Shown here in pieces: positions 35,132 to 44,141 of a stretch of 64,000 nucleotides of DNA (position 1 is its first letter; the number at the start of each line of letters is the position of its first letter). A program made the position numbers and the translations under genes. The notes under the pieces were generated by a model, which saw only the letters and a list, made by a program, of their open reading frames with translations, had not been told where the DNA came from and searched no databases. Source of the DNA: JASSUD01 sp031963415 (lineage in GTDB: Bacteria > Pseudomonadota > Gammaproteobacteria > Burkholderiales > Burkholderiaceae); assembly GCA_031963415.1 (NCBI GenBank), contig JASSUI010000001.1:2108001-2172000 (forward strand), in the 5' to 3' direction.

Positions 35132-36781
35132 ATGTCTAAAGAAGTCGTAATTGGCGATGTTGCACGCGACAAAATCGTTGAAGGCGTCAACATCCTCGCT
35201 AATGCAGTCAAAGTTACCCTGGGCCCGAAAGGTCTTAACGTTGTGATCGAGCGTAGCTTTGGCGCGCCTTCTATCACCAAAGACGGTGTGTCAGTCGCAA
35301 AAGCAATTGAGAAATTAAAAGATAAATTGCAAGATATCGGCGCACAACTTGTTAAAGAAGTCGCTTCCAAAACTAGCGACAACGCGGGTGACGGTACCAC
35401 TACCGCAACACTGCTTGCACAAGCCCTCGTAACCGAAGGTCGCAAGCACGTCGTAGCTGGCAGAAACCCAATGGATCTAAAGCGTGGTATCGATCAAGCA
35501 GTAGCAGCTGTTGTGGCTGAACTTGGAAATATCAGCAAGCCTTGCACAACGCGTAAAGAAATTGCTCAAGTGGGTTCGATCTCCGCGAATAGCGATACGT
35601 CCGTTGGTGAGCGCATTGCCGAAGCAATGGACAAAGTCGGCAAAGAAGGTGTGATCACCGTTGAAGATGGTAAATCACTCGCTGACGAACTCGAAGTCGT
35701 TGAAGGGATGGAATTTGATCGTGGTTATCTGTCTCCTTACTTCATCAACAATCCTGATAAGCAAGTTGCGATTCTCGACAATCCTTACATCTTGTTGCAC
35801 GACAAGAAAATCTCCAACATCCGCGAATTGCTCCCCGTTCTTGAGCAAGTTGCTAAAACTAGCCGTCCGCTGTTGATTATCGCTGAAGATGTCGAAGGCG
35901 AAGCACTCGCTACGCTAGTTGTGAATAACATCCGCGGCATTCTCAAGACCGTTGCAGTGAAAGCTCCTGGCTTTGGTGATCGTCGTAAAGCAATGCTCGA
36001 AGACATCGCAATTCTGACCGGTGGTCAAGTGATCGCTGAAGAAACTGGATTGACACTTGAAAAAGCGACCCTCGCTGAATTAGGTCAAGCTAAGCGCATC
36101 GAAGTGGCGAAAGAAAAAACAACTATCATCGATGGTATCGGCGACGAGAAAAATATCGAAGCACGTGTTAAACAAATTAACGCTCAAATCGAATCTGCAA
36201 CGTCAGACTACGACCGTGAGAAACTGCAAGAGCGCGTTGCCAAATTGGCAGGCGGTGTAGCAGTGATTAAAGTCGGTGCTGCAACTGAAGTTGAAATGAA
36301 AGAGAAGAAAGCCCGTGTTGAAGATGCATTGCATGCAACTCGCGCTGCAGTTGAAGAAGGTATCGTCCCTGGTGGTGGTGTAGCGCTGATTAGAGCACGC
36401 CATGCGCTCGTTAACTTGAAAGGTAAAAATGCCGACCAAGATGCGGGTATTCAAATCGTATTGCGCGCGCTTGAAGAGCCTCTGCGTCAGATCGTGACCA
36501 ATGGCGGAGAAGAACCAGGCATCGTAGTTGCAAAAGTTGTCGAAGGTAAAGGTAACTTTGGTTACAACGCAGCCACTGGCGAATATGGCGATCTCGTTGA
36601 AGCCGGTGTGGTTGACCCAACCAAAGTAACCCGCACTGCATTGCAAAACGCTGCTTCCGTTGCTGGCTTGTTGCTCACAACCAACTGCGCTGTTTTCGAA
36701 TTACCGAAAGAAGACAGCCCAGCTGCTGGCATGGGCGCTGCCGGTATGGGTGGTATGGGCGGCATGGGCATGGATATGTAA
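35132..36781 (+). CDS. groL: Chaperonin GroEL
   Basis: 549 residues. All hallmarks are present: VTLGPKGLNVV, the ATP-site GDGTTTAT, GGGVALIRA and the GGM-rich tail ending GMGMDM. A tetradecameric folding chamber with GroES. AAGGAG stands 7 nt before the ATG. In endosymbionts GroEL is usually among the most abundant proteins; that is general knowledge and not visible here. Confidence 0.98.
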   Translation: MSKEVVIGDVARDKIVEGVNILANAVKVTLGPKGLNVVIERSFGAPSITKDGVSVAKAIEKLKDKLQDIGAQLVKEVASKTSDNAGDGTTTATLLAQALVTEGRKHVVAGRNPMDLKRGIDQAVAAVVAELGNISKPCTTRKEIAQVGSISANSDTSVGERIAEAMDKVGKEGVITVEDGKSLADELEVVEGMEFDRGYLSPYFINNPDKQVAILDNPYILLHDKKISNIRELLPVLEQVAKTSRPLLIIAEDVEGEALATLVVNNIRGILKTVAVKAPGFGDRRKAMLEDIAILTGGQVIAEETGLTLEKATLAELGQAKRIEVAKEKTTIIDGIGDEKNIEARVKQINAQIESATSDYDREKLQERVAKLAGGVAVIKVGAATEVEMKEKKARVEDALHATRAAVEEGIVPGGGVALIRARHALVNLKGKNADQDAGIQIVLRALEEPLRQIVTNGGEEPGIVVAKVVEGKGNFGYNAATGEYGDLVEAGVVDPTKVTRTALQNAASVAGLLLTTNCAVFELPKEDSPAAGMGAAGMGGMGGMGMDM

Positions 36782-36797
36782 TTTAATATGCCTTTGC

Positions 36798-36828
36798 TTA
36801 GATAGCGCTTCATCGAAGCGCTATCTAA
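36798..36828. terminator. Perfect 14-bp hairpin after groEL
   Basis: TTAGATAGCGCTTC, ATC, GAAGCGCTATCTAA, 17 nt after the groEL stop. It is followed by AAATCTG rather than a T-run. On the minus strand it lies downstream of the LuxR-type gene, so it may serve both converging transcripts. Confidence 0.7.
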
Positions 36829-36844
36829 AAATCTGTTGCAAACG

Positions 36845-36873
36845 CGTTTCATCAATATCTAAAAGGTCGTCAG
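36845..36873. repeat. Half copy of the second palindromic repeat family
   Basis: GTTTCATCAATATCTAAAAG and GTCGTCAGC repeat the left arm found at 25510-25540 with two changes; the rest of the element is absent. Confidence 0.6.
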
Positions 36874-37014
36874 CTTATTTGTTTAAACATTTGGCTAATA
36901 TCCATCCCTCTGTCTGCTTCAGCGCTAACGCGATTTGCTCTTTTGAGCAGAACTCATGTTAATTTAAGATCGATTTATAGAGCCAATTATCTAATGATAA
37001 ATTAATATCCTGGT

Positions 37015-37848
37015 CTATATTAAATTAATTAATCCTTTCTCTAAAAGTACAGCAATCAATTCGGATTTTTTATAGCATCTGAGCTTTAATTTCATGTGAT
37101 CTATATGAGTTTCTACTGTCCTAATAGATAAACTCAATAGCTCGCTAATCTCACGTGCAGTCTTCCCTAGCACCATAAAAGATGCAACCTGAAACTCTCT
37201 CTTGGTCAACAAATTATTAATAATTTCGTCTTTTCGACTAATAATTGATAGGTCTTGCTTCTCTCTAAAAAGAGGTGAGATAATTTTTTCTCCCTCTATT
37301 TTTTTAATTAAGGAAGCTGCCGATATTTTAAAATATTTTGCAAAGCGCTCTAGTACATCAAGGTTATTAAAGTAAAAACCCACTATCGAGTGCATTCCTA
37401 CTGGGGCATAAAATATAAAGTACTCGCAATACCCATCCATTTTATTGCAAATCATAAAACTATAATCATGATTAAAATATTCTCGTTGGTCAGCTAATTG
37501 TTGAGTATACCTTCGTTTCAAATCGTCAGGATACGATTCGATTTTACTTGGCAAAAAGGCATACCTCTCGTTATTAGAGAAATATTTGGGTGTGTAAACG
37601 CCAACAATATATTTTTTCTTTAGAAACGTATGCTCAAGCGCTAGAGAATCTGACCAAAGCTCTTCGCTAGATCCATCTGGATAAATGCGAGAATAAGAAA
37701 AGCCGTTAATTCTATATTTTTCAAATAGAGGGTTGCATATTTGCAATACCTCATCAGCGATCAAAATAGAGATATGTTTGCTAGGGGTAGTGGCATCTGA
37801 TATTTTTTCTGCCTTATTAACTTTATTTTGATAAAAGGATGTTTCCAT
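37015..37848 (-). CDS. LuxR-family transcriptional regulator
   Basis: 277 residues. The C-terminus (about 212-277) is a GerE/LuxR helix-turn-helix: LLTKREFQVASFMVLGKTAR followed by RTVETHIDHMKLKL. The N-terminal part (about 25-190) resembles a sensor domain but lacks a recognisable acyl-homoserine-lactone pocket, and no luxI-type synthase lies nearby. The gene is AT-rich compared with groEL beside it. It is the last gene of the minus-strand island and carries the motif at 37946-37959 about 100 nt upstream, so it likely controls, or is controlled with, the island. Confidence 0.85.
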   Translation of the reverse strand: METSFYQNKVNKAEKISDATTPSKHISILIADEVLQICNPLFEKYRINGFSYSRIYPDGSSEELWSDSLALEHTFLKKKYIVGVYTPKYFSNNERYAFLPSKIESYPDDLKRRYTQQLADQREYFNHDYSFMICNKMDGYCEYFIFYAPVGMHSIVGFYFNNLDVLERFAKYFKISAASLIKKIEGEKIISPLFREKQDLSIISRKDEIINNLLTKREFQVASFMVLGKTAREISELLSLSIRTVETHIDHMKLKLRCYKKSELIAVLLEKGLINLI

Positions 37849-37945
37849 ATTATAAAATATAGTTAGATTGATAAGGTGTGACTAATAAATAATTACGCCG
37901 CTCAACAATATTTCTACTATTTTATATAACTCTTAATATCTATAT

Positions 37946-37959
37946 TTTATACGGATGTT
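37946..37959 (-). promoter_or_regulatory. Shared 14-nt motif upstream of the LuxR-type gene
   Basis: On the minus strand this reads AACATCCGTATAAA, identical to plus-strand 44111-44124 before the ArsR-like gene. It is followed here by ATATAG, so it could overlap the -10 region. Only one half of the palindrome is kept. Confidence 0.5.
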
Positions 37960-38007
37960 TCTAAAAAATTTTTTTATTATCTTTGCCACTAGCTAAACGA
38001 TAGCTAA

Positions 38008-38967
38008 TTACTTTGATGCGTCCATGACTTCCTCAAGCAGAATCATTCGCATAAATACACCATTGCTGACCTGCTTAAAAAACAGAGCTTGTGGCAATAG
38101 GTCAGTGTCGCGTGACAGCTCATCTAATCTCGGCCCTGGATGCAAAATATAAGCTGAGCTGTTTGTGTGAATTATCTTTCCTTTCGTAATACGGTAGCAG
38201 TCTGGCGTAACAAGATTTACTGACGTTCCGTCATCTTTGCTACTCTCAAGATTAGGAAGGTGTATAGGCAATATTTCAACAGCATCGGCGTCTTTCAACA
38301 CGTCACTAATATCCTGATATCGTTGGTAAGAGATTCCGGCTGCTGACAGTATAGAAATAATATTTTTGGGGAGCTCAGTAGAAGGCGGAAGTAAAAAGAG
38401 AATTTCTTTAGGATTAAATTTACTTAATCCAATAACAATAGAACGCAATGTTCGTGTCCCCGCATCGCCTACTAACCCGACTCGTACGCCATCCAACCCA
38501 CCCAAATGCGTATGCATTGTCCAGAGATCGCTTAATGCCTGCGTTGGATGCTCATTTGAACCATCTCCCCCATTAATAACCGGTACCGAACATGCTTGAG
38601 AAGCTCGCTCACTCGAGCCTGGCTCATAATGTCGCATGACAATACAATCCACCATTCGACCCACCACCTGCACGGCATCTTCCAGAGACTCTTTAAAGAA
38701 ATCACCTGAGCGCGTCATTCTTGCATCAGCGAAGCCCAACACTTTGCCTCCAAGTCCCAACGCCGCAGCCTCAAAACTTAAGCGTGTCCGAGTGCTTGGC
38801 TGGAAAAACATGACGCCTAGTTTTTTATGTCGCAAGGTTCGTTTTATCTCCGTGGAATTTCTTTGGCTTATATTAGTTGCCCTTTGAAATAGATATTCCA
38901 TAGTTGCTCGATTTATATCTTTCATCGAGATGACATGCTGAATTGGGCATCGTATCTGATCCATCAT
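38008..38967 (-). CDS. Aspartate-transcarbamylase-like enzyme with altered substrate site
   Basis: 319 residues, full length for a transcarbamylase catalytic chain and closer to the E. coli type than the pyrB at 49448. Carbamoyl-phosphate motifs are kept: PSTRTRLSFE (58-66), MRH (111-113), HPTQAL (140-145) and HPGPRLDEL. By hand alignment to E. coli PyrB, Arg229 and Gln231, which grip aspartate, correspond to Pro234 and His236. The Lys of the 80s loop (KGE) corresponds to Phe91, with a Lys one residue later. It therefore probably carbamoylates something other than aspartate, or has lost activity. It lies between an MFS exporter and a LuxR regulator in the island. Confidence 0.85.
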   Translation of the reverse strand: MMDQIRCPIQHVISMKDINRATMEYLFQRATNISQRNSTEIKRTLRHKKLGVMFFQPSTRTRLSFEAAALGLGGKVLGFADARMTRSGDFFKESLEDAVQVVGRMVDCIVMRHYEPGSSERASQACSVPVINGGDGSNEHPTQALSDLWTMHTHLGGLDGVRVGLVGDAGTRTLRSIVIGLSKFNPKEILFLLPPSTELPKNIISILSAAGISYQRYQDISDVLKDADAVEILPIHLPNLESSKDDGTSVNLVTPDCYRITKGKIIHTNSSAYILHPGPRLDELSRDTDLLPQALFFKQVSNGVFMRMILLEEVMDASK

Positions 38968-39043
38968 CGTAAGCAGAAAAATTAATAGAAAAGGTTTTTA
39001 GCTTTTCTGAAATCCGGAAGATTGATGTAAAAACAAAAAATTT

Positions 39044-40420
39044 TTAAAAAGTTTTTCCGATAGAAGGATTCTTTAATCTAATGCTGAATATCAACGAAAA
39101 AATGATGAAGGCTAAAGCAAACAACCAAGAATAGAAGAACTCTTGCTCTAAATTGGAAGCCGCTGCGTTAGAAAGCAATTGCAGCGAATTAGCAGATATG
39201 GCGACGCCTACAGCATTGCCAAAATTATGTGTCATGCGGTTCACAGCGCTTGCCGTCCCCTGCTCAGAGGGTGTAACAGCGCCTGTAATCGCAGCAATAC
39301 TAGGTGGTTGGAAGAAACCGCAGCCGCAGCCATAGATAAAAAGCAATAAGGCAAAAAACAGAGGCCCCATTCGGTACTGTATGAGAGCTAATCCAAGCAG
39401 GGATGCCATCATAATAAGAAGCCCTACCAACATTAAGCGATATCCTCCTAAGTGTTGAATAGAGCGGCCCGAGAAACGCGCGCTTGTTACAGCCCCAAGC
39501 GGCATGCAGAAAGACGCTAACCCGATTTGCCACGGACTAAGTTGGCCAAGATGTTCAAGCAACAAAGGAGGTAACATCAGAACAATAGCTGTTGCTGCCC
39601 CGAATCCAAACGTACTCAATACGGCAGATAAAAAATCCCTGTTATAAAACACAGCAATAGGTAATACAGGATGATCTGTGCTCCTTTGCCAAATTAAGAA
39701 CAGATATGAACTTACAATTATTAATACTGTGAGCGCAATCAATAATTGGGGAGCTTCGACTTTCAGAGGGTGCAGGAAAGTCAGCGTTAAGATGCTGCAA
39801 AACAAAGTAAAAGAAAGCAGCAGATTCGCGGCGAGGTTAAATGGTTGTTGGGAAACTTCGCAAGTATCTTCCAAATTGGAACATCCCCAAAGAGCGAGGG
39901 TACACAAAGGGAGGTTGATCCAGAAAAGCCAGCGCCAATCTGCTATCGATAGTAATAAACCTGCTACTGTCGGACCCACGATAGGCCCAACTGCCATTAT
40001 TGCGCTTAGCATCCCCAGCGCCGTTCCGTGGCGCGCTTGCGCAATAAGCGTAGTAACAAGCGCAATAGCAGTCGCCTGTAGTATCGCAGCTCCCAGCCCC
40101 TGGACGCTGCGAAATGCGATCAAATACCCTGCACTAAGAGATAACCCGCATAGAACCGAACTTACGGCAAATATGACAAGGCCCAATTTAAATAGCCTCA
40201 AACGCCCGTAACGGTCACTCAATTTGCCAAAGACAATAATCGTACTGCTCAGCACTAATAGATAAGCTGAAATTGTCCATGAAATAGTTGTCAAAGGAGA
40301 GTGAAACTGTTCTTGTAGCGATGGCAGCGCGACATTGATGATGCCTGAATCTAAAGTTGAGAGAAACATACCGATACCGGCTACACTGATCACCCATTTT
40401 TCTTGTTTTCGAGGCAGCAT
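39044..40420 (-). CDS. MFS drug/metabolite exporter (DHA2, EmrB/QacA-like)
   Basis: 458 residues, about 13-14 membrane helices. Motif A GKLSDRYGRLRLFK follows helix 2, and the antiporter motif C region is MAVGPIVGPTVAGLLL. LDSGIINVALPSLQ in helix 1 is the D1 motif of the 14-helix DHA2 group. The family exports drugs or natural products by proton antiport. The start has GGGAG 5 nt upstream and lies only 33 nt after the ThiF gene, so the two are probably co-transcribed. Next to an E1-like and a transcarbamylase-like gene it may export the island's product. Confidence 0.88.
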   Translation of the reverse strand: MLPRKQEKWVISVAGIGMFLSTLDSGIINVALPSLQEQFHSPLTTISWTISAYLLVLSSTIIVFGKLSDRYGRLRLFKLGLVIFAVSSVLCGLSLSAGYLIAFRSVQGLGAAILQATAIALVTTLIAQARHGTALGMLSAIMAVGPIVGPTVAGLLLSIADWRWLFWINLPLCTLALWGCSNLEDTCEVSQQPFNLAANLLLSFTLFCSILTLTFLHPLKVEAPQLLIALTVLIIVSSYLFLIWQRSTDHPVLPIAVFYNRDFLSAVLSTFGFGAATAIVLMLPPLLLEHLGQLSPWQIGLASFCMPLGAVTSARFSGRSIQHLGGYRLMLVGLLIMMASLLGLALIQYRMGPLFFALLLFIYGCGCGFFQPPSIAAITGAVTPSEQGTASAVNRMTHNFGNAVGVAISANSLQLLSNAAASNLEQEFFYSWLFALAFIIFSLIFSIRLKNPSIGKTF

Positions 40421-40453
40421 GAGAGCTCCCTAGTTGTGTATAAATATAAGAGG

Positions 40454-41341
40454 TTAATCCTTCCACCACTTACCATGACTAATACGGGCTTCCCACGTTA
40501 AAGCATCGAACATAGCGTAACCAGGCTGCACGGGCAGCTCAACAGCGTTTGGCAATCTATCCAACTCTATAATAGCGAGTGCCAGACGTTCAACTAAAAT
40601 ACCTTGTGCCAAAGGCGGGCAGCCTGCAAATATAGGACATGTTTTTTGATCTACCAGCCAAAGATGCTGCATTTCTTTGCCAGGATAGCTAGGGGCCTCT
40701 GGTATAAAACGCTCTACTAAGCGTTCGACTGCTTCTTTCGTTACAACGGGCTCATCAGGCAAACCAAATACCTCTTCAACAGGCATTGAGTCATGGCTAT
40801 ACTTGAAAACAAAAACTCGGTGGCCAATCACTGGCGTACAAAGCATAAATTTGCAGCGATTAGCTTTTCTGAAAGCGCGATGTAACGCATAGCGCGCAGG
40901 GACGTTATAAAATTCAATTTTGTCCATCACGTAATCGCAGCCTGATACAAATTCATCTGCATTCTCAGACGTAAGCCCATCTGGATAAACTTCAATAGTG
41001 ACATCGCGGGTTACGTTATAAACTGCTTCTGCTACCACTTCGGCTTTGCTTCTCCCGATATTGTCTATCGCAGCACCCAATTGACGATTGATATTCGATA
41101 GCTCAAAGGTATCCGGGTCTGCTATTTTCAAGTGCCTCACGCCTAAGCGTACTAATCGGTCAGCTACTGCGCCGCCAATTCCACCACAGCCAGCTATTCC
41201 AACCACCGTATCCCTTAATTTTAATTGCCGTTCGCGTTGCTCGCGATCCGTATCACCTAGCCATCCTAAATTGCGTTTAACACGCTCCCAGTATGTAGCG
41301 TCATCGTACCGTCCAGCATACTTTTTTCTGTCCGCAGCCAT
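40454..41341 (-). CDS. ThiF/MoeB/UBA (E1-like) adenylyltransferase
   Basis: 295 residues. Rossmann-type ATP site GIAGCGGIGGAVADRL, then IADPDTFELSNINRQ and IGRSKAEV, the E1-superfamily Asp, Asn-Arg and Lys positions; CDYVMDKIEF holds the likely Mg-binding Asp. There is no C-terminal rhodanese domain and no obvious paired CxxC zinc site; other Cys occur as C-x4-C and C-x5-C. These enzymes adenylate a C-terminal carboxylate, either of sulphur-carrier proteins or of peptides as in microcin C MccB. No thiS/moaD-like partner or short precursor ORF was found next to it. GGGAGA precedes the ATG. Confidence 0.87.
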   Translation of the reverse strand: MAADRKKYAGRYDDATYWERVKRNLGWLGDTDREQRERQLKLRDTVVGIAGCGGIGGAVADRLVRLGVRHLKIADPDTFELSNINRQLGAAIDNIGRSKAEVVAEAVYNVTRDVTIEVYPDGLTSENADEFVSGCDYVMDKIEFYNVPARYALHRAFRKANRCKFMLCTPVIGHRVFVFKYSHDSMPVEEVFGLPDEPVVTKEAVERLVERFIPEAPSYPGKEMQHLWLVDQKTCPIFAGCPPLAQGILVERLALAIIELDRLPNAVELPVQPGYAMFDALTWEARISHGKWWKD

Positions 41342-41423
41342 GACTTTTCTCCCTGAGCAAATTATGTTCAGCTAATTGACTAGTAACCTTGCCTTTTGAA
41401 ACCTTGTTTAAGAGGAAAAATAT

Positions 41424-43145
41424 TTATGCAATACCCCTTGTATGGGGATGAATAAGTCTATTCTGCTGATTTTGAGTTTCTTGTTGAGTGTGTGAGTGAG
41501 GTTGATCTTCTAGGGAGGTCGCGAAGAGCCTATCGATAGCCAGGTCAAGATCAGGCGAAGGGATGTCTATCGTAGTCTGATTAGGAGTAGCCAGGGTAGT
41601 TATTGACTCTTCCTCTGCGCGTTGAAAAGATTCTCTGAGCCTCTTCTCATCGGCAGATAATTGTTTTCTGCAACGGTCTAGCGTAATTGCCGCAGCAATT
41701 AATACCATTGCATTGCGCGCATGGAACATCCAAGCCGTTTCATTTCCCAATGCTTGACCAAATGCCCATCCAAGTGGCGCACCAATCACTATCATTGTTA
41801 CGAAACTTGCTACGGTCGGGAATGTAATATCCTTCCAACCTCTTAAAGCGCCTATACCCGTTATACGCACAGCGTCAGCTATCATCCCTACCATGCTGAT
41901 CCATAACAAAGTCTCTGCCAATTTTTTTGTTTCTGAGTCAGCTTTATCAGGCAGAAAAAAGCTAGCTAATGGTTCGCGTTCAATATAAAAGCACGCTGCC
42001 ATCACAGCCATAGCGACAGCTGCTGCCATATTATTAAGATTGACCGTCTTGACATTTTTTTGATACCACTCAAGGGCAAGACTTTCATCCTGTTCAGCTT
42101 CTGCATGGGTGATGACCCCCTTGTTACGGGCTAAGATCATACCTATTGCCTGCGCCAAACTTTGTACAGCAGAAGCCAGCAAGCCCGTATATTGAATAGC
42201 TGGCTGAGAAACTGTTAAAGCTTTATTGCCATATAGCCCTATCACTGTCGTCATTAACATTAAGCTGCCCCATTCCGTCATCCTTTGGAAAGATAGCTGC
42301 CATCCTGTCTCTAATAAACTTTTGACCTTCTCTCGGAATCCGGGAATTGAAAGGGCATAAAATTGATAAGGTTTATAGTGATCTCTCGAAAACCAAACTT
42401 GTGAAAATAATGAAGTTGCGGCCGCGGCAAAAGTTCCTCCTAAACCCACCCCTAATGCACCTAGTTTTGCGGGAAATGCCAACAGATAGCTCCCCATTGC
42501 TCCAGCTGAAAAAAACATCAGACTGACAACTGGCGGGATATACCAATCTCCTGCTTGAAACGCAATCTGTGGATTAGTGACGAGCATTAAAATAGGTATA
42601 CCAATTGCCCCATATCCCGAAAAAAATTCGCTAGCTACTTGAGCCGTTTCTTGTTCAAAGAGCAAGGGAAATAGACTGCGTGCCGCAAACATAGTGGCTG
42701 ATGAAATGCCACCAACTAACCCCGTTAGAATCCAAGCAGTCTTTGCAATATCTCCCGCTTCTCTATAGTCTTTCTGGCCTATCGATGGACCTATATGTAA
42801 GCCCGTACTCAGCAAAATGCCTACCCCAGTTCCTAAAATAACGGATAGATAAGTTGATGCTAAGGCCCCAGCCGCTGCGCCTTTTTCTCCTATCATCGTC
42901 AGCAGCTTGCCGTTAAGGGCAATATGAGCCGCCAGAAAAAGTCCATTCGTGCCAAACGAGGCAGTTTTAATCAAGATAGAATCTTTTAATGGCTGAGACC
43001 GTCTTTGAGGTCTGATCTGCCTGTATTGGGGGAGCAGTAAATGGGTTTCCTCGGTCAGAATGTCCTCAGTTAGAATTTCCGGAGTTCGAGGGTTTGCAAC
43101 GATCTGTTGATTCTGGTGACTTTGACCAGATGCGGAAATAAGCAT
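41424..43145 (-). CDS. MATE-family efflux protein with long polar ends
   Basis: 573 residues. The MATE core (about 60-480) shows paired halves: ASTYLSVILGTGVGILLSTG, later TGWQLSFQRMTEWGSLMLM. A polar N-terminus of about 55 residues includes ILTEETHLLLPQ, and the polar C-terminus of about 90 residues is rich in Gln, Thr and His. A good Shine-Dalgarno (AGGAGAAAG) precedes the ATG. It lies upstream of the ThiF gene (82 nt) and may belong to the same transcript. The likely role is cation-coupled export; the substrate may be the island's product or a host compound. Confidence 0.82.
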   Translation of the reverse strand: MLISASGQSHQNQQIVANPRTPEILTEDILTEETHLLLPQYRQIRPQRRSQPLKDSILIKTASFGTNGLFLAAHIALNGKLLTMIGEKGAAAGALASTYLSVILGTGVGILLSTGLHIGPSIGQKDYREAGDIAKTAWILTGLVGGISSATMFAARSLFPLLFEQETAQVASEFFSGYGAIGIPILMLVTNPQIAFQAGDWYIPPVVSLMFFSAGAMGSYLLAFPAKLGALGVGLGGTFAAAATSLFSQVWFSRDHYKPYQFYALSIPGFREKVKSLLETGWQLSFQRMTEWGSLMLMTTVIGLYGNKALTVSQPAIQYTGLLASAVQSLAQAIGMILARNKGVITHAEAEQDESLALEWYQKNVKTVNLNNMAAAVAMAVMAACFYIEREPLASFFLPDKADSETKKLAETLLWISMVGMIADAVRITGIGALRGWKDITFPTVASFVTMIVIGAPLGWAFGQALGNETAWMFHARNAMVLIAAAITLDRCRKQLSADEKRLRESFQRAEEESITTLATPNQTTIDIPSPDLDLAIDRLFATSLEDQPHSHTQQETQNQQNRLIHPHTRGIA

Positions 43146-43284
43146 GACTTTCTCCTTTTAACAGGCTTAACGCCTAGCCTAGGTGAAGAATGTTATTTGC
43201 TCAAAAATTTTTTACTTCTTCGTATTAACCACCTTAATAAATCGTTTTTGATAGATACGTTTAGAACTTAATTTTTCTTTTAAT

Positions 43285-43986
43285 CTAAGTCAGGTCGTCT
43301 CTTGTTCTTTCATATAAATATGAACCTCCCGTTTCAACATCACACAGCATATTTATTTGAATGCCAAATTCAGACTGAAAATTTTTCTCACCGATTTCAG
43401 TGACCCTTACTGCGCGGCTATAAGGCACGTGCTCCAACCATCCCATTTGAAAATAATGGTCAGTAAGGGCCTTGCCTAATTCACCTCCTAAGTGATATTC
43501 GCGCTCCGTCCCATCTAGACAAGATTTTGACTTTAAGTTTTTCAGCAGTAGGCCGTGATCAGCTAATCTTTCAACGCCCCTCTTGGTCATTTGAAAGCAG
43601 CGGCTCATTTTTTCCAACCAGCCAATCTCTATCAATCTTTGAGTTAAGGTCACCCCCAAAATACCAGCTAGATGTCCATAACAGGTACGAGCTGCGCGAA
43701 TCGACGCATTATTTTTAAGTTGAGGGGGCGACCTTAAGAGAAGCCTCATTTCGGCTATATCTGCAGCATCTAAAATTTCTAACAGATCAGATCTAGCGCT
43801 GTAATAAATATGTCCGCCGCAATACTCAAGAAACAGATATCCTTTCCAAAGCAACTTTTCTATAAAGCGACGCGTTTCTCGCATAGGCATACAGACAATA
43901 TAGGCGAGAGTGCTAATCGGTAAGGCGGCATGCTGGCTAAGTGCTATCAGAATCAATTTTTCTTTAGCTTCTGACTTTTTCAGCAT
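43285..43986 (-). CDS. ArsR-like helix-turn-helix regulator
   Basis: 233 residues from the ATG at 43986 (AGGA 4 nt upstream); the frame stays open to 44148, but the extra 54 residues look unlike coding sequence of this family. An N-terminal winged helix is likely (ALPISTLAYIVCMPMRETRR). The middle ARTCYGHLAGILGV and the later EREYHLGGELGKAL and YSRAVRVTEIG match a known ArsR-type family, in which these positions read RTCYDHLAG, ERRYHLAG and SRAV. It is the first gene of the island, directly downstream of the inverted repeat at 44113-44133, and probably binds there. Confidence 0.8.
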   Translation of the reverse strand: MLKKSEAKEKLILIALSQHAALPISTLAYIVCMPMRETRRFIEKLLWKGYLFLEYCGGHIYYSARSDLLEILDAADIAEMRLLLRSPPQLKNNASIRAARTCYGHLAGILGVTLTQRLIEIGWLEKMSRCFQMTKRGVERLADHGLLLKNLKSKSCLDGTEREYHLGGELGKALTDHYFQMGWLEHVPYSRAVRVTEIGEKNFQSEFGIQINMLCDVETGGSYLYERTRDDLT

Positions 43987-44110
43987 AGATTCCTGTTCCT
44001 TCAATAAATAAATTTCGACCGCACTACTATTCGTCGCTAAGGACAAGCTTCGAAGGCAAATAGCTGACTTTATTGAGATGGATCTAAAGGTAGCGCAAAA
44101 ATTTTTTATG

Positions 44111-44133
44111 AACATCCGTATAAAGTACGGATG
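44111..44133. promoter_or_regulatory. 8-bp perfect inverted repeat, candidate operator of the island
   Basis: CATCCGTA (44113-44120), TAAAG, TACGGATG (44126-44133), about 125 nt before the start of the ArsR-like gene. The sequence AACATCCGTATAAA recurs upstream of the LuxR-type gene. The size and symmetry fit a dimeric winged-helix regulator. Confidence 0.6.
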
Positions 44134-44141
44134 ATAAAAAT

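Noticed and set aside
37015..37848. Quorum-sensing receptor
   Set aside because: The HTH is LuxR-type, but the N-terminal part lacks a recognisable autoinducer pocket and no luxI is present in the window.
41342..41423. Short precursor-peptide gene upstream of the ThiF gene (microcin C style)
   Set aside because: No ATG-started short frame with a plausible ribosome site was found in the gap on the minus strand.
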